Below, piece after piece: positions 1 to 9,458 of a stretch of DNA of 35,000 nucleotides. Made by a program: the position numbers and the translations under genes. Under the pieces are notes generated by a model, which searched no databases, was not told the DNA's origin, and saw only the letters and a program-made list of their open reading frames with translations. Source of the stretch: an uncultured Bacteroidota bacterium (lineage in GTDB: Bacteria; Bacteroidota; Bacteroidia; Chitinophagales; Chitinophagaceae); NCBI GenBank assembly GCA_903958045.1, contig CAJBRT010000050.1:1-35000 (forward strand), read 5' to 3'. Numbering within the stretch: position 1 is the first letter of the stretch; the number at the start of each line of letters is the position of its first letter.

Positions 1-334
1 AGCACACACAGAAAGATATAAAGACGCACAAGGCAATCAAAAAGATAAAACCACTTGGGTTGATTGTGCCTATTGGACAGATAGAACAGGTATCGCGCCG
101 TATCTAAAAAAAGGTACACAAGTATATGTAGAAGGAACACCAGATGTTAGAACCTATACCACACAAGATGGAAGAAATGGTGCTACACTTTCTGTGCGTG
201 TTGCATCAGTTCAACTACTGGGCGCAAAACCTAATGAAGGTGGTGGTGCTCCACAAAACGCGCCTTCATATGGTGGACAATCAAGTGCACCTGCTGCAAA
301 TGACATGAATGAATCTGACGATCTTCCATTTTAG
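1..334 (+). CDS. ssb: Single-stranded DNA-binding protein, C-terminal part (5' end outside window)
   Basis: This is the last 110 codons of a single-stranded DNA-binding protein, read from base 2 to the TAG at 332-334. The visible part is the second half of the OB fold, with the family-typical TTWVDCAYW strand and a basic YLKKGTQVYVEG segment. A Gly/Pro/Asn/Gln-rich flexible linker follows. The protein ends in the acidic tip ESDDLPF, the hallmark SSB tail that recruits replication and repair partners. Tip and OB-fold motifs together make the call secure. The start codon lies outside the window. The next gene begins 10 bases downstream with no obvious promoter between, so read-through is possible, although the two functions are not related. 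Confidence 0.96.
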   Translation, partial: AHTERYKDAQGNQKDKTTWVDCAYWTDRTGIAPYLKKGTQVYVEGTPDVRTYTTQDGRNGATLSVRVASVQLLGAKPNEGGGAPQNAPSYGGQSSAPAANDMNESDDLPF

Positions 335-344
335 TTAGTATAAT

Positions 345-2243
345 ATGCGTCAAATTTTATTTGCACTTTTATTTGTGCTACTTGCAACCTCAAGTTCAGC
401 GCAGGATAAACCTGTATACACCGATGTACTCGTAGTTGGTGGAACCACGGGTGGTATTGCCGCCGCTTTGCAAACTGCAAAGATGGGACTCAACACCGTT
501 GTGGTAGAACATACACCCTGGTTAGGCGGTATGCTTTCTGCGGCGGCCGTTAGTTGCACCGATGGTAACCACGAATTACGCAGTGGTATCTGGGAAAATT
601 TTAGACAAGCACTTTACAAACATTATAAGTCTAACAATTTGTTTACGGGTTGGGTAAGCGAAACTTGTTTCGAGCCCCATGTAGCAGATAGTATTTTTAA
701 AGCCTGGGTGCACGCGCAGCCTAATATGCAGGTTTACTATCATTGGTATTTTGATAAAGCCATCATGAATGGTAATACCATTACGGGCGCCGTATTTGAA
801 AATGTGCGCGGGCAAAAATTAACCGTGTACGCAAAACGTGTGATAGACGCCACCGATTTAGGCGATGTATATGCGGGCGCAGGGGCAGCTTATGATTTAG
901 GTACCGAAGACAGTACCCAAAGTGGCGAAAAAATTGCACCCGGAAAATCCGATGTCATTCAGGATTTAACATGGGCGGCCGTTTTAAAAGATTACGGTAA
1001 AGGAGCGAATAAAACAATTGCTATGCCAGCTGGTTATAATGCACTTGCATACTACTGTTCTACCGCCGATGCGCCTTGTAATGCAAAGCCGTATAGTTTG
1101 GGCACGCAAAAAGTACTCGAATATGGCCGTTTAAAAACAACAGACGGCTCTTTAAAATACATGCTCAACTGGCCTGCTTTTGGAAACGATTATTATATCA
1201 ATGTCGTAGAAAAAAAACCTATCGAAAGAGAAGCGCATTATAACGTAGCTAAAAACTTTACCTTAGGGTTTATTTATTTTTTACAAACTGAATTAAAGCA
1301 ACCACAAATTGGTTTAGCCACCGATGAAGTAAATGAAGGCATGGCTTTTATGCCATACAACAGAGAGGGGCGTAGGTTAAAAGGAAAAGTGCGTTTGAAT
1401 ATTGATCATATTGCAAAGCCGTTTAATTATAATTTATACCGCACAGGAATTTCTGTGGGCGATTATCCGGTAGATCATCACCACGCGCGTTACAACGGTA
1501 AAGTTCCCCCAATTCCATTCCCATCTGTGCCCTCTTTTAATATTCCATTAGGCGCTTTAATTCCAGAAAATACACAAGGATTGGTTGTATGTGAAAAAGG
1601 AATTTCTGTAAGTAATATCGCCAATGGAACAACAAGGTTACAACCTGTGGTGTTTTTAACAGGTCAGGCTGCTGGAATGCTTGCAGCCGTGTCGTTACAA
1701 CAAAATATTAATGTACAAGATGTTTCTGTAACAGCTGTTCAAAAAGGGCTCTTACAAGAAAAGGTTTACTTAATGCCCTATTCAGATGTAAAGCATACAG
1801 ACAAAGCCTTTGATGCTGTTCAGTGGGTGGGTTCTTGGGGTATTATTAAAGGCATAGGAAAATCTGTGGGCTGGGCCAACAAAACTTATTTTAAACCAGA
1901 TTCGTTAGTAACCTATTCAGAAATTACAGCTGGCTTACATGCACTGGTGCCTCTTAATTTTTCTGACAAAATAAAATCAAACGATCCGGTTACAACGGCG
2001 CAGTTATTTGAAATGATATCCCGTTTTAATGCAGCCGTTGCAAAAAATAGTAAAGCGGCGCGCGCAGCTAAATTATCTGATGGTTTTTTAATTGCCGATC
2101 AAGCCTATATAAATGCTGGACTTGCTGTACCTAAATCAACAAAAAAATTAACGCGTAAAGAAGCGAGTTTTATTTTGTATAGCCTAGCAAAAGGGTTAGA
2201 CTATCTCGATAAAGATTTATCGGGCGTGGCCTTTTTTAAATAA
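345..2243 (+). CDS. Exported FAD-dependent oxidoreductase (FAD_oxidored family) with SLH-like C-terminus
   Basis: A 632-residue protein with a signal peptide (about residues 1-20, ending SSSAQ). An FAD-binding Rossmann motif, VVGGTTGGIAAALQ, starts near residue 30, and a glutamate-containing strand (VVVEHT) follows it. The C-terminal flavoprotein motif GTTRLQPVVFLTGQAAGMLA is also present. This layout matches the PF12831 family common in Bacteroidota, whose members are often misnamed xanthan lyases and whose substrates are mostly unknown. After about residue 470 the sequence stops looking like a flavoprotein. The stretch YSDVKHTDKAFDAVQWVGS, then GIIKG, then FKPDSLVTYSEI, resembles an S-layer homology repeat. 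The gene sits 10 bp after ssb and 6 bp before a dehydrogenase, so the two oxidoreductases are probably co-transcribed. The fold is clear; the substrate is not. Confidence 0.85.
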   Translation: MRQILFALLFVLLATSSSAQDKPVYTDVLVVGGTTGGIAAALQTAKMGLNTVVVEHTPWLGGMLSAAAVSCTDGNHELRSGIWENFRQALYKHYKSNNLFTGWVSETCFEPHVADSIFKAWVHAQPNMQVYYHWYFDKAIMNGNTITGAVFENVRGQKLTVYAKRVIDATDLGDVYAGAGAAYDLGTEDSTQSGEKIAPGKSDVIQDLTWAAVLKDYGKGANKTIAMPAGYNALAYYCSTADAPCNAKPYSLGTQKVLEYGRLKTTDGSLKYMLNWPAFGNDYYINVVEKKPIEREAHYNVAKNFTLGFIYFLQTELKQPQIGLATDEVNEGMAFMPYNREGRRLKGKVRLNIDHIAKPFNYNLYRTGISVGDYPVDHHHARYNGKVPPIPFPSVPSFNIPLGALIPENTQGLVVCEKGISVSNIANGTTRLQPVVFLTGQAAGMLAAVSLQQNINVQDVSVTAVQKGLLQEKVYLMPYSDVKHTDKAFDAVQWVGSWGIIKGIGKSVGWANKTYFKPDSLVTYSEITAGLHALVPLNFSDKIKSNDPVTTAQLFEMISRFNAAVAKNSKAARAAKLSDGFLIADQAYINAGLAVPKSTKKLTRKEASFILYSLAKGLDYLDKDLSGVAFFK

Positions 2244-2249
2244 GTATTC

Positions 2250-3323
2250 ATGACTGTTTTTTCTTATCAAGCCTTATACAATTTTACGGAGTCTGTTTTT
2301 TTAGCCATGGGTTGTTCTGCTACGGATGCAGCGGCGGCAACAAGAGTGCTGATTGCAGCAGACCTTCGTGGGATCGATTCACATGGCGTTGCACGCTTAA
2401 GTGGTTATGTGCGTTTGTGGGAAGCAGGTCGTATTAATGCCACGCCTAATATACATGTGGTACATGAAACGCCTTCTACCGCTGTGGTGGATGGCGGTGC
2501 GGGACTTGGCCTAGTGGTTGCACCTTATGCGATGCAAATTGCAATCGATAAAGCAAAGCAGGTAGGCACTGGATGGGTTTCTGTAAAAAATTCAAATCAT
2601 TTTGGGATTGCAGGGTATCATGCCATGATGGCCCTAGAACATGATATGATTGGCATGGCCATGACCAATGCAAGTGCACTGGTAGCGCCTACATTTTCGT
2701 CAGAAAAAATGCTGGGTACCAATCCAATAGCAGTGGCTATTCCTGCCGGGAGCGAACCTCCTTTTGTAGCAGACATGGCTACCACAACAGCAGCCAATGG
2801 TAAGCTTGAAATACTGCAACGCAAAAATGCAGACGCACCACTTGGTTGGGTACAAGATGAGGCGGGCAATGATGTAACAGACGCTAATATTTTAAAAAAG
2901 GGTGGGGCGCTTTTGCCGCTTGGAAGTGATAGAGAACATGGTAGTCATAAAGGCTATGCATTAGGCGCTATTGTAGATATTTTTTCTGCGGTATTAAGCG
3001 GCGGTAGTTATGGCCCATGGGCACCGCCTTTTCCTGCTTATATCCCACTTCCACAAAACATGCCTGGTGAAGGGCTCGGTCATTTTTTTGGCGCTATGCG
3101 CATCGATGCATTTAGGCCCGCACAAGATTTTAAAAACAATATGGACAACTGGATCCAGCGATTTAGAAATGCGACCCCCATTCATCCGGCTCAAAAAGTA
3201 CTCATTCCCGGAGATCCTGAAAGAGAGGCCCAAGAAGCAAGGATGCAAACAGGTATTCCTATTGTAGAGCCTGTGGTGCTCGATTTAAAGGAAGTAGGTG
3301 CCCGTTTTGGTATTCAGCTCTAA
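2250..3323 (+). CDS. Malate/L-lactate dehydrogenase-family NAD(P)-dependent oxidoreductase (Ldh_2)
   Basis: A 357-residue cytoplasmic protein of the Ldh_2 family (AllD/ComC/YiaK/YlbC type), which is structurally unrelated to classical lactate dehydrogenases. Family motifs in order are RGIDSHGVARL near residue 40, VKNSNHFGIAGYHAMMA near 110 with the conserved SNHFG segment, MTNASALVAP, GTNPIAVAIPAG, and the glycine-rich HGSHKGYALGAIVDIFSAVLSGG region near 230-250. Length is normal for the family. These enzymes reduce or oxidise 2-oxo/2-hydroxy acids such as malate, sulfolactate, ureidoglycolate or 2,3-diketogulonate, and the sequence alone does not tell which. The ATG lies 6 bp after the flavoprotein stop, so the two form a likely operon and may act in the same catabolic route, which is an inference. 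Confidence 0.88.
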   Translation: MTVFSYQALYNFTESVFLAMGCSATDAAAATRVLIAADLRGIDSHGVARLSGYVRLWEAGRINATPNIHVVHETPSTAVVDGGAGLGLVVAPYAMQIAIDKAKQVGTGWVSVKNSNHFGIAGYHAMMALEHDMIGMAMTNASALVAPTFSSEKMLGTNPIAVAIPAGSEPPFVADMATTTAANGKLEILQRKNADAPLGWVQDEAGNDVTDANILKKGGALLPLGSDREHGSHKGYALGAIVDIFSAVLSGGSYGPWAPPFPAYIPLPQNMPGEGLGHFFGAMRIDAFRPAQDFKNNMDNWIQRFRNATPIHPAQKVLIPGDPEREAQEARMQTGIPIVEPVVLDLKEVGARFGIQL

Positions 3324-3357
3324 GATGCGTTAGCCCTCATTTTTTGTACGATTTACC

Positions 3358-3365
3358 TACCTTTG
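3358..3365 (+). promoter_or_regulatory. Bacteroidota -7 promoter element for aspartate kinase
   Basis: TACCTTTG matches the TAnnTTTG -7 consensus of the Bacteroidota primary sigma factor. It lies 25 bases before the aspartate kinase ATG, which predicts a leader of about 22 nt. No well-spaced TTTG -33 element is visible; the nearest TTG is only 11 bases upstream. Confidence 0.5.
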
Positions 3366-3390
3366 CAACGCAGTTTAAAAGCAATCGATT

Positions 3391-4710
3391 ATGAAAGTAA
3401 TGAAGTTTGGAGGTACAAGTGTAGGTAAGCCAGAACGTATGCATCAGGTATATGAACTCATTACCAAAGATACCGAATCTAAAATTGTTGTGTTAAGTGC
3501 GCTCAGTGGAACCACTAACGCGCTTGTAGAAATTAGTAATAGCCTAAGCGCTGGTAATAAAACAGAGGCCAAACAAAAAATTGATACACTCGAAGCGCAT
3601 TACCACGCGTTTGTGTTAGATCTATTAAAAACAGAGGCGCTTATTGCAAAAGGAAACGCTATTGTTAAAGAGCATTTCGAATTTTTAAATATCATCACTA
3701 AAATTTCTTTTAGCGATGCGCTCAACAAAGATATTTTAGCACAGGGTGAACTCATGAGTACTAAATTATTTTGTTGTTATTTAGAACAGCAAGGCCAAGA
3801 TCATTTACTCCTTCCAGCACTTGATTTTATGGTCCTCGATCAAAACGAAGAGCCCAATTTACCGCTTATTCGATCAAAGTTAACAGCACTGTTAGCAGCG
3901 CACACTTCTACTAAAATATTTATTACACAGGGATATATTTGTAAAAATGTACACGGTGAAGTAGATAATTTAAAACGCGGTGGTAGTGATTATACTGCAT
4001 CACTCGTTGCCGCTGCTTGTGGTGCAAGCGTTTGTGAAATATGGACAGACATTGATGGCATGCACAACAACGACCCGCGTATTGTGAATAAAACAGTAGC
4101 CATCGAGCAGTTGAGTTTTGATGAAGCTGCCGAGCTTGCATATTTTGGTGCTAAAATTTTACATCCTACCTGTATTTGGCCAGCACAACAAGAAAATGTA
4201 CCTGTCAAATTATTAAATACCATGCAGCCAGATGCTGCTGGAACCGTAATCACCAAAGAGGCAGGAAGTGAAGGTATTAAAGCCGTTGCTGCAAAAGATG
4301 GCATCATCGCTATCAAAATAAAAAGTAGCAGAATGTTACTAGCCTATGGGTTTTTGCGCAAAGTATTTGAAGTGTTTGAAAAATACAAGACTTCAATAGA
4401 CATGATTACCACTTCTGAAGTAGCGGTTTCTGTTACCATTGATAACGATGTATTCTTAGCCAACATTGTAAAAGAATTAGAACCATTTGGTACCGTCGAA
4501 GTTGAAAAGGAGCAGAGTATTGTTTCTATTGTTGGTAATCATATTGCCCACACAGATTCGGTACTTAAAAAACTATTCAATGCAATTGATGAAGTGCCCG
4601 TTACCATGGTAAGTTACGGCGGCAGTGCACATAATATTTCATTACTCGTACCAACCGCAGATCGTACAAAAACGCTTCAGTTGATTAACTCGGGCTTGTT
4701 TGGTTTGTAG
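3391..4710 (+). CDS. lysC: Aspartate kinase (monofunctional)
   Basis: A 439-residue kinase that phosphorylates L-aspartate, the first step toward lysine/diaminopimelate, threonine and methionine. The amino-acid kinase domain opens with the MKFGGTSVG motif. It continues with VVLSALSGTTNALVEIS, GELMSTKL, and the NLKRGGSDYTASLVAAACGA and WTDIDGMHNNDPRIV substrate and nucleotide motifs. It ends with SFDEAAELAYFGAKILHP. From about residue 300 onward there is a pair of ACT-type regulatory domains, so allosteric feedback by an end product is expected. There is no homoserine dehydrogenase domain, so this is not the ThrA-type fusion. The gene has its own -7 box. Its 3' end overlaps the convergent queG gene by 26 bp. 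The symbol lysC is used in the generic sense. Confidence 0.95.
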   Translation: MKVMKFGGTSVGKPERMHQVYELITKDTESKIVVLSALSGTTNALVEISNSLSAGNKTEAKQKIDTLEAHYHAFVLDLLKTEALIAKGNAIVKEHFEFLNIITKISFSDALNKDILAQGELMSTKLFCCYLEQQGQDHLLLPALDFMVLDQNEEPNLPLIRSKLTALLAAHTSTKIFITQGYICKNVHGEVDNLKRGGSDYTASLVAAACGASVCEIWTDIDGMHNNDPRIVNKTVAIEQLSFDEAAELAYFGAKILHPTCIWPAQQENVPVKLLNTMQPDAAGTVITKEAGSEGIKAVAAKDGIIAIKIKSSRMLLAYGFLRKVFEVFEKYKTSIDMITTSEVAVSVTIDNDVFLANIVKELEPFGTVEVEKEQSIVSIVGNHIAHTDSVLKKLFNAIDEVPVTMVSYGGSAHNISLLVPTADRTKTLQLINSGLFGL

Positions 4711-5644
4711 TAGGAATGGCTTCAATAAACAAAAGGTTTCTTGTAATGCCTTCAAATTTTGAGCGTTGCAAAGGTGAGTTTTTAAACACTGTTTTAAAGC
4801 CTTCTTTGGTTAAGTTGCTCCATTCTTTTGTTCCAAAGGTTTCAATGGCAGTGTTGGGTGTAAATCCTGGCTCCTGATGCTGTTTGCTAAACCGGTTCCA
4901 TGGACATACGTCCTGACAAGTATCACAACCAAACATCCAGTTGTCAAATTTGCCTTTCATATCAGAAGGTATAATAGCGTCTTTTAATTCGATGGTAAAA
5001 TAGCTGATACATTTATTGCCTGCTATGGTTTTGTCCGGTAAAATAGCTTCTGTGGGGCAGGCATCAATGCATTTGGTACAAGAGCCGCAATAATCTTTGG
5101 CAAAAGGGTCGTCGTAACTAAGTGGAAGGTCTATAATGATGGTTGCAATAAAAAAGAAAGAGCCATCTGTTTTAGAAATTAGATTTCCGTTTTTTCCAAT
5201 CCATCCTGCACCTGTTTTTTGTGCCCATGTTCTTTCCAGCACAGGTGCCGAGTCTACAAATCCACGACCCACAATATCACCCGCTTTTTGCCTTAGTGCA
5301 GCTAGTAATTTGTTGAGTTTTTCCTTGATCACAAAATGATAATCGGTGCCGTAAGCATAGGTCGAAATTTTAGGACTATCTGCTGGTTGCTTTTTTGGGC
5401 TATAATAATTTTGTGTAAGCGTAATTACAGATTTTGCGCCGGGCACTAATTTGGTTGGGTCAACCCGTAAATCAAAATGATTTTCTAAATACTGCATCGA
5501 TCCGTGCATACCCGCGTGCAGCCATTTTTCTAGCCTTCGCGCATCTTCATCGAGGCGCGCCGCTTTTGCAATACCGCAATGCGTAAACCCCAGCGATAAT
5601 GCTGTTTCTTTTATAAACCTGGTATGTTCTTGAATCAATTGCAT
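4685..5644 (-). CDS. queG: Epoxyqueuosine reductase QueG
   Basis: A 319-residue iron-sulfur, cobalamin-dependent reductase that performs the last step of queuosine synthesis in tRNA (epoxyqueuosine to queuosine). The N-terminal DUF1730-type region contains TLTQNYY and a YAYGTDYH segment. The VDSAPVLERTWAQKTGAGWI block carries the proposed catalytic Asp131. Two 4Fe-4S ligand sets follow: CGSCTKCIDACP (C186, C189, C192, C196) and CDTCQDVCPWN (C240, C243, C247). The C-terminal HEAT-like extension of longer QueG proteins is absent, giving the shorter form. The gene is 5 bp downstream of the serine-hydrolase homologue on the same strand and probably shares its transcript. Two PTPS/QueD-family genes occur elsewhere in the window, at 27.9-28.9 kb. 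Confidence 0.95.
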   Translation of the reverse strand: MQLIQEHTRFIKETALSLGFTHCGIAKAARLDEDARRLEKWLHAGMHGSMQYLENHFDLRVDPTKLVPGAKSVITLTQNYYSPKKQPADSPKISTYAYGTDYHFVIKEKLNKLLAALRQKAGDIVGRGFVDSAPVLERTWAQKTGAGWIGKNGNLISKTDGSFFFIATIIIDLPLSYDDPFAKDYCGSCTKCIDACPTEAILPDKTIAGNKCISYFTIELKDAIIPSDMKGKFDNWMFGCDTCQDVCPWNRFSKQHQEPGFTPNTAIETFGTKEWSNLTKEGFKTVFKNSPLQRSKFEGITRNLLFIEAIPTTNQTSPS

Positions 5645-5649
5645 CTATA

Positions 5650-6702
5650 TTATTTGCAAGCAGCAATTATTTGATCGTCAATCAGTGATTTAAAAGAAGC
5701 CATGAGTTCTTTGTTTTCGCTTGCAGCTTCGCCAGGGGTAAAAACAATGAATGCATATTTTCTACAAAAATCAATCACTGGCCATGTTCCAAAAAGTCCG
5801 GGGCATGCAACAGTGGTTGTTTTTCCGTTTTCATTAGTGGCAAATATCCATTGCCCCATTCCATAATTTTTGCCTTCTAGTATAGCAGGGGTTTCTTTAA
5901 TCATGCCTTGTGTAGAACTTGATTTCATCATCGTTTCAATGGCCGCTTCTGATAAAATTCTTTTACCATTAAATACACCACCATTTAAAAGCATGGATAA
6001 AAAATTCATGTAATCGTAAGCGCTTGATTGCGCGCCACCCGCAGGGTTAATAACGGTGTAGCTGAAAAAATTGGTGGTGCGCATAAGTAGTGGTCTAGTA
6101 ATACGCTCCGCCATCATTTGTTCAAAGCCTCTTCTGTTCAGCACTTCTAAAACCCTTGCGGCAATGGTGAATCCAATATTATTAAATCTAAACACCAAAC
6201 CTGGGTTAGATAAAATTTCTTTACTAGATGCAATCTCATTAACGAGTTCATCAAGGCTAGAAAACTTTTTAGGATTGCTCATGTCTTTTAATGAACCAAT
6301 CGAAGGGCCTTCAACACCAGTTAAATGGGTGATACAGTCTCTGATGGTAATATAACCTTTCGAATATTTTGAAAAGATGGGAAGGAATTTGCTTACCTTA
6401 TCATCGAGTGAGAGTTTGCCTTCATCTACATAACTCATCACAAGTGCAGCCGTCAGCCACTGGGTACTCGCTGCAATTGGGGCTTGTGTTTTTGGTGTGA
6501 ACTCACCCACGCTTTTTTCAAATACTATTTTTCCATCTTTATAAACGAGTAAGACCGCTTTTCCGCCAAGCTCCTTTTTGCTAGCTTCTAGTTTGGCACC
6601 TAGTTCGGTAAAATTAAGTTGGGCCATAGAAACCTGAAAGAATAGCATGAAAGCTATGATATAGCTGACTTTCATGCAGGTTACAACTGTTTTTACAGAC
6701 AT
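5650..6702 (-). CDS. Exported beta-lactamase-fold serine hydrolase homologue, catalytic residues replaced
   Basis: A 350-residue class C beta-lactamase/esterase-fold protein (PF00144). The ATG at 6702 gives a signal peptide; a second ATG at 6675 gives an even more typical one (MKVSYIIAFMLFFQVSMAQ), so the start is uncertain by nine codons. The fold is recognisable by the WLTAALVM helix, the DEGKLSLDDKVSKFLP segment, TIRDCITHLTGVEG and a C-terminal PGLFG motif. The family's SxxK active site reads A78-S-T-Q81 when aligned on the conserved WLTAA. If S79 is taken instead, the lysine position is Trp82. The second-motif tyrosine appears to be Phe173 (FRFNN). Ser, Lys and Tyr therefore all seem to be missing, which suggests a non-catalytic binding protein. 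It is transcribed with queG and divergently from clpB. Confidence 0.8.
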   Translation of the reverse strand: MSVKTVVTCMKVSYIIAFMLFFQVSMAQLNFTELGAKLEASKKELGGKAVLLVYKDGKIVFEKSVGEFTPKTQAPIAASTQWLTAALVMSYVDEGKLSLDDKVSKFLPIFSKYSKGYITIRDCITHLTGVEGPSIGSLKDMSNPKKFSSLDELVNEIASSKEILSNPGLVFRFNNIGFTIAARVLEVLNRRGFEQMMAERITRPLLMRTTNFFSYTVINPAGGAQSSAYDYMNFLSMLLNGGVFNGKRILSEAAIETMMKSSSTQGMIKETPAILEGKNYGMGQWIFATNENGKTTTVACPGLFGTWPVIDFCRKYAFIVFTPGEAASENKELMASFKSLIDDQIIAACK

Positions 6703-6788
6703 AATTTCCGGTTTTGTAGGGTTACAAAGAAATAAATGGGTTTAGTATCGTTTTTGCACACAAATTATGCATTCAAAACAATATAACT

Positions 6789-9386
6789 ATGAATTTAGCA
6801 AATTATACCATTAAAGCACAGCAAACGATTGCTGCAGCCCAACAGCTTGCTTTTAACAATAACAATCCTTCTATCGAAACAGAGCATTTGCTTCAAGCAA
6901 TTTTAGAAGATAAAGATAGCACCGTTTCGTTTTTGTTAAAAAAGAACAACGTCAATGCTGCGTTTGTTGCCGCAAAAATTACGGATGCGATGGCTAAACT
7001 CCCAAAAGTACAAGGTGCAGAGCCTGGTGCGCAAATTGGAAGAGAGCTCAACACGGCGCTCTTAAAAGCAAATAGCATGCTCGCCACTTTTGAAGACGAA
7101 TTTATTAGTCCAGAGCATTTGCTATTAGGATTACTACATGTAAATGATAGCACGGCAAAAACGTTGAAAGATGCAGGCCTCACCGAAAAAGGTTTGGTGG
7201 CAGCTATTAAGGAACTCCGCAAAGGCGAAAAAATTAGTTCGCAAACACAAGACACACAGTTTAATGTACTTAAAAAATATGCGCGCAATTTAAATGAAGC
7301 GGCGCGTCAGGGCAAACTCGATCCAGTAATTGGTAGAGATGAAGAGATCAGAAGAACCCTTCACATTTTATCTAGAAGAAGTAAAAACAATCCGCTTTTA
7401 GTGGGTGAGCCTGGTGTTGGTAAAACAGCCATTGCAGAGGGCCTTGCTATGCGTATTGTAAATGGTGACGTGCCAGAAAATTTAAAGTCTAAAATCATTT
7501 ACACACTTGATATGGGCCTTTTAATTGCTGGCGCTAAATACAAAGGTGAATTTGAAGAGCGATTAAAGGGGGTTGTAAAAGAAGTAGCGGAAAGTGACGG
7601 TGAAATCATTTTATTTATTGATGAAATCCATACCCTAGTGGGGGCAGGTGGTGGTGATGGTGCCATGGACGCTGCTAATATTTTAAAGCCCGCACTTGCA
7701 AGAGGTGAGCTTAGAGCCATTGGCGCCACTACATTAAGTGAGTATCAAAAGTATTTCGAAAAAGATAAGGCCCTTGAGCGTAGGTTTCAAAAAGTAATGA
7801 TTGAAGAGCCTAGTGTAGAAGATGCGATATCCATTTTACGTGGACTCAAAGACCGTTACGAAACGCACCACCATGTGCGTATCAAAGACGAAGCTATTAT
7901 TGCGGCAGTAGAGCTTTCTAATAGGTATGTAACTGACCGTTTTTTACCAGACAAAGCCATCGATTTAATTGATGAGAGTGCTGCTAAATTAAGGTTAGAA
8001 ATGAATTCTATGCCCGAAGAGCTGGATACACTCGAGCGTCAAATCAGACAACTTGAAATTGAGCGCGAAGCCATCAAAAGAGAAAATGATGAAGAAAAAT
8101 TAAAAGAACTCAATATTGAGATTGGAAATTTATCGGTAGAGCGTGATACCTTAAAAGCAAAATGGCAGGAAGAAAAAGAAGTGGTTGAAAAAATTCAACA
8201 ATCAAAAACGTCTATTGATGCGTATAAGTTTGAAGCCGAACAAGCAGAGCGCAATGGTGATTATGGCAAGGTAGCCGAAATCAGGTATGGTAAAATAAAA
8301 GACCAGGAAGCACTCATCGAAACTTTAAATACGCAACTTGGTACCATTAGTGAAAACGGCAGTAGACTTATGAAAGAAGAAGTCGACGCCGAAGACATTG
8401 CGCAAAGTGTAGCAAAAGCAACGGGTATACCGGTAAGTAAAATGCTCCAATCGGATCGTGAAAAATTACTACACTTAGAAGATGAATTGCACCAGCGCGT
8501 AGTGGGTCAAGAAGAAGCGATAGCCGCTGTTTCGGATGCTATTCGAAGAAGCAGGGCAGGACTTCAAGACCCTAAAAAACCTATTGGCTCCTTTATATTT
8601 TTGGGTACCACCGGTGTGGGTAAAACGGAGCTTGCCAAAGCGCTTGCCGATTATTTATTTGATGACGAACAACTCATGACCCGCATAGACATGAGTGAAT
8701 ACCAAGAAAAACATTCAGTGTCGCGCCTTGTAGGAGCGCCTCCGGGTTATGTAGGTTATGATGAGGGCGGTCAATTAACAGAAGCAGTTCGTCGCAAGCC
8801 ATATAGCGTGGTGCTACTCGATGAAATTGAAAAAGCACACCCCGATGTTTGGAATATATTACTCCAAGTTTTAGATGATGGTCATTTAACAGACAATAAA
8901 GGACGTAAAGTAAATTTCAAAAACACCATCATTATTATGACTAGTAATATTGGTAGTCATTTAATTCAAGACGCTTTTGAAAAAGTAACCGAAAAAAATA
9001 TCGAAGCTGTTACGGATAAAGCAAAAACGGATGTGATGGAACTTTTAAGACAAACCATCAGGCCCGAGTTTTTAAACCGTGTAGATGAGATCATTATGTT
9101 TAGTCCGCTCTTAAAAAAGCAAATTCTAGGCATCGTAAAAATTCAATTACAAGGGCTTCAAAAAATGGTAGCGCTTTCAGGCATTACGTTACAGTATTCC
9201 GATTATTTATTGGAGTTTTTAGCGGAGCAAGGCTTTGATCCACAAATGGGTGCAAGACCTTTAAAGAGGCTTATACAAAAGCTTATTGTGAATGCGCTTA
9301 GTAAAAAGATACTTGCAGGAGAAGTGGATAAAGCAAAACCAGTACTTGTTGACGTCTTTGATGGAGTGGTAGTGTTTTCAAATTAA
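6789..9386 (+). CDS. clpB: ATP-dependent disaggregase ClpB
   Basis: An 865-residue AAA+ chaperone that works with DnaK to pull apart protein aggregates. The N-terminal Clp_N repeat domain covers about residues 1-145. NBD1 has Walker A GEPGVGKT at 206-213 and Walker B near [14 protein letters not shown] long charged coiled-coil M domain spans roughly 400-530, which distinguishes ClpB from ClpA/ClpC. NBD2 has Walker A GTTGVGKT at 606-613, the pore loop [13 protein letters not shown] and Walker [16 protein letters not shown]. The D2-small domain at the C-terminus includes [10 protein letters not shown]. Length is normal. No CIRCE inverted repeat was seen in the 86-bp divergent intergenic region, so heat-shock control through HrcA is not apparent from sequence. 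Confidence 0.97.
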   Translation: MNLANYTIKAQQTIAAAQQLAFNNNNPSIETEHLLQAILEDKDSTVSFLLKKNNVNAAFVAAKITDAMAKLPKVQGAEPGAQIGRELNTALLKANSMLATFEDEFISPEHLLLGLLHVNDSTAKTLKDAGLTEKGLVAAIKELRKGEKISSQTQDTQFNVLKKYARNLNEAARQGKLDPVIGRDEEIRRTLHILSRRSKNNPLLVGEPGVGKTAIAEGLAMRIVNGDVPENLKSKIIYTLDMGLLIAGAKYKGEFEERLKGVVKEVAESDGEIILFIDEIHTLVGAGGGDGAMDAANILKPALARGELRAIGATTLSEYQKYFEKDKALERRFQKVMIEEPSVEDAISILRGLKDRYETHHHVRIKDEAIIAAVELSNRYVTDRFLPDKAIDLIDESAAKLRLEMNSMPEELDTLERQIRQLEIEREAIKRENDEEKLKELNIEIGNLSVERDTLKAKWQEEKEVVEKIQQSKTSIDAYKFEAEQAERNGDYGKVAEIRYGKIKDQEALIETLNTQLGTISENGSRLMKEEVDAEDIAQSVAKATGIPVSKMLQSDREKLLHLEDELHQRVVGQEEAIAAVSDAIRRSRAGLQDPKKPIGSFIFLGTTGVGKTELAKALADYLFDDEQLMTRIDMSEYQEKHSVSRLVGAPPGYVGYDEGGQLTEAVRRKPYSVVLLDEIEKAHPDVWNILLQVLDDGHLTDNKGRKVNFKNTIIIMTSNIGSHLIQDAFEKVTEKNIEAVTDKAKTDVMELLRQTIRPEFLNRVDEIIMFSPLLKKQILGIVKIQLQGLQKMVALSGITLQYSDYLLEFLAEQGFDPQMGARPLKRLIQKLIVNALSKKILAGEVDKAKPVLVDVFDGVVVFSN

Positions 9387-9398
9387 GGGGTTTAACAT

Positions 9399-9427
9399 TT
9401 TGTTATTAAACCATCTTTCTACATTTG
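9399..9427 (+). promoter_or_regulatory. Bacteroidota-type promoter for the DUF4382 lipoprotein
   Basis: A TTTG at 9399-9402 and a TACATTTG at 9420-9427 are separated by 17 bases. This fits the -33/-7 TTTG...TAnnTTTG architecture. The start codon lies 31 bases downstream. Confidence 0.6.
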
Positions 9428-9458
9428 ATTCTTATCCCCTCAAATCAAATCTTATACC

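Noticed and set aside
6703-6788. Heat-shock operator (CIRCE) upstream of clpB
   Set aside because: No TTAGCACTC-N9-GAGTGCTAA-like inverted repeat is present in the 86-bp gap, and the TTTTTG at 6751-6756 lacks a TA at the right spacing for a -7 box.
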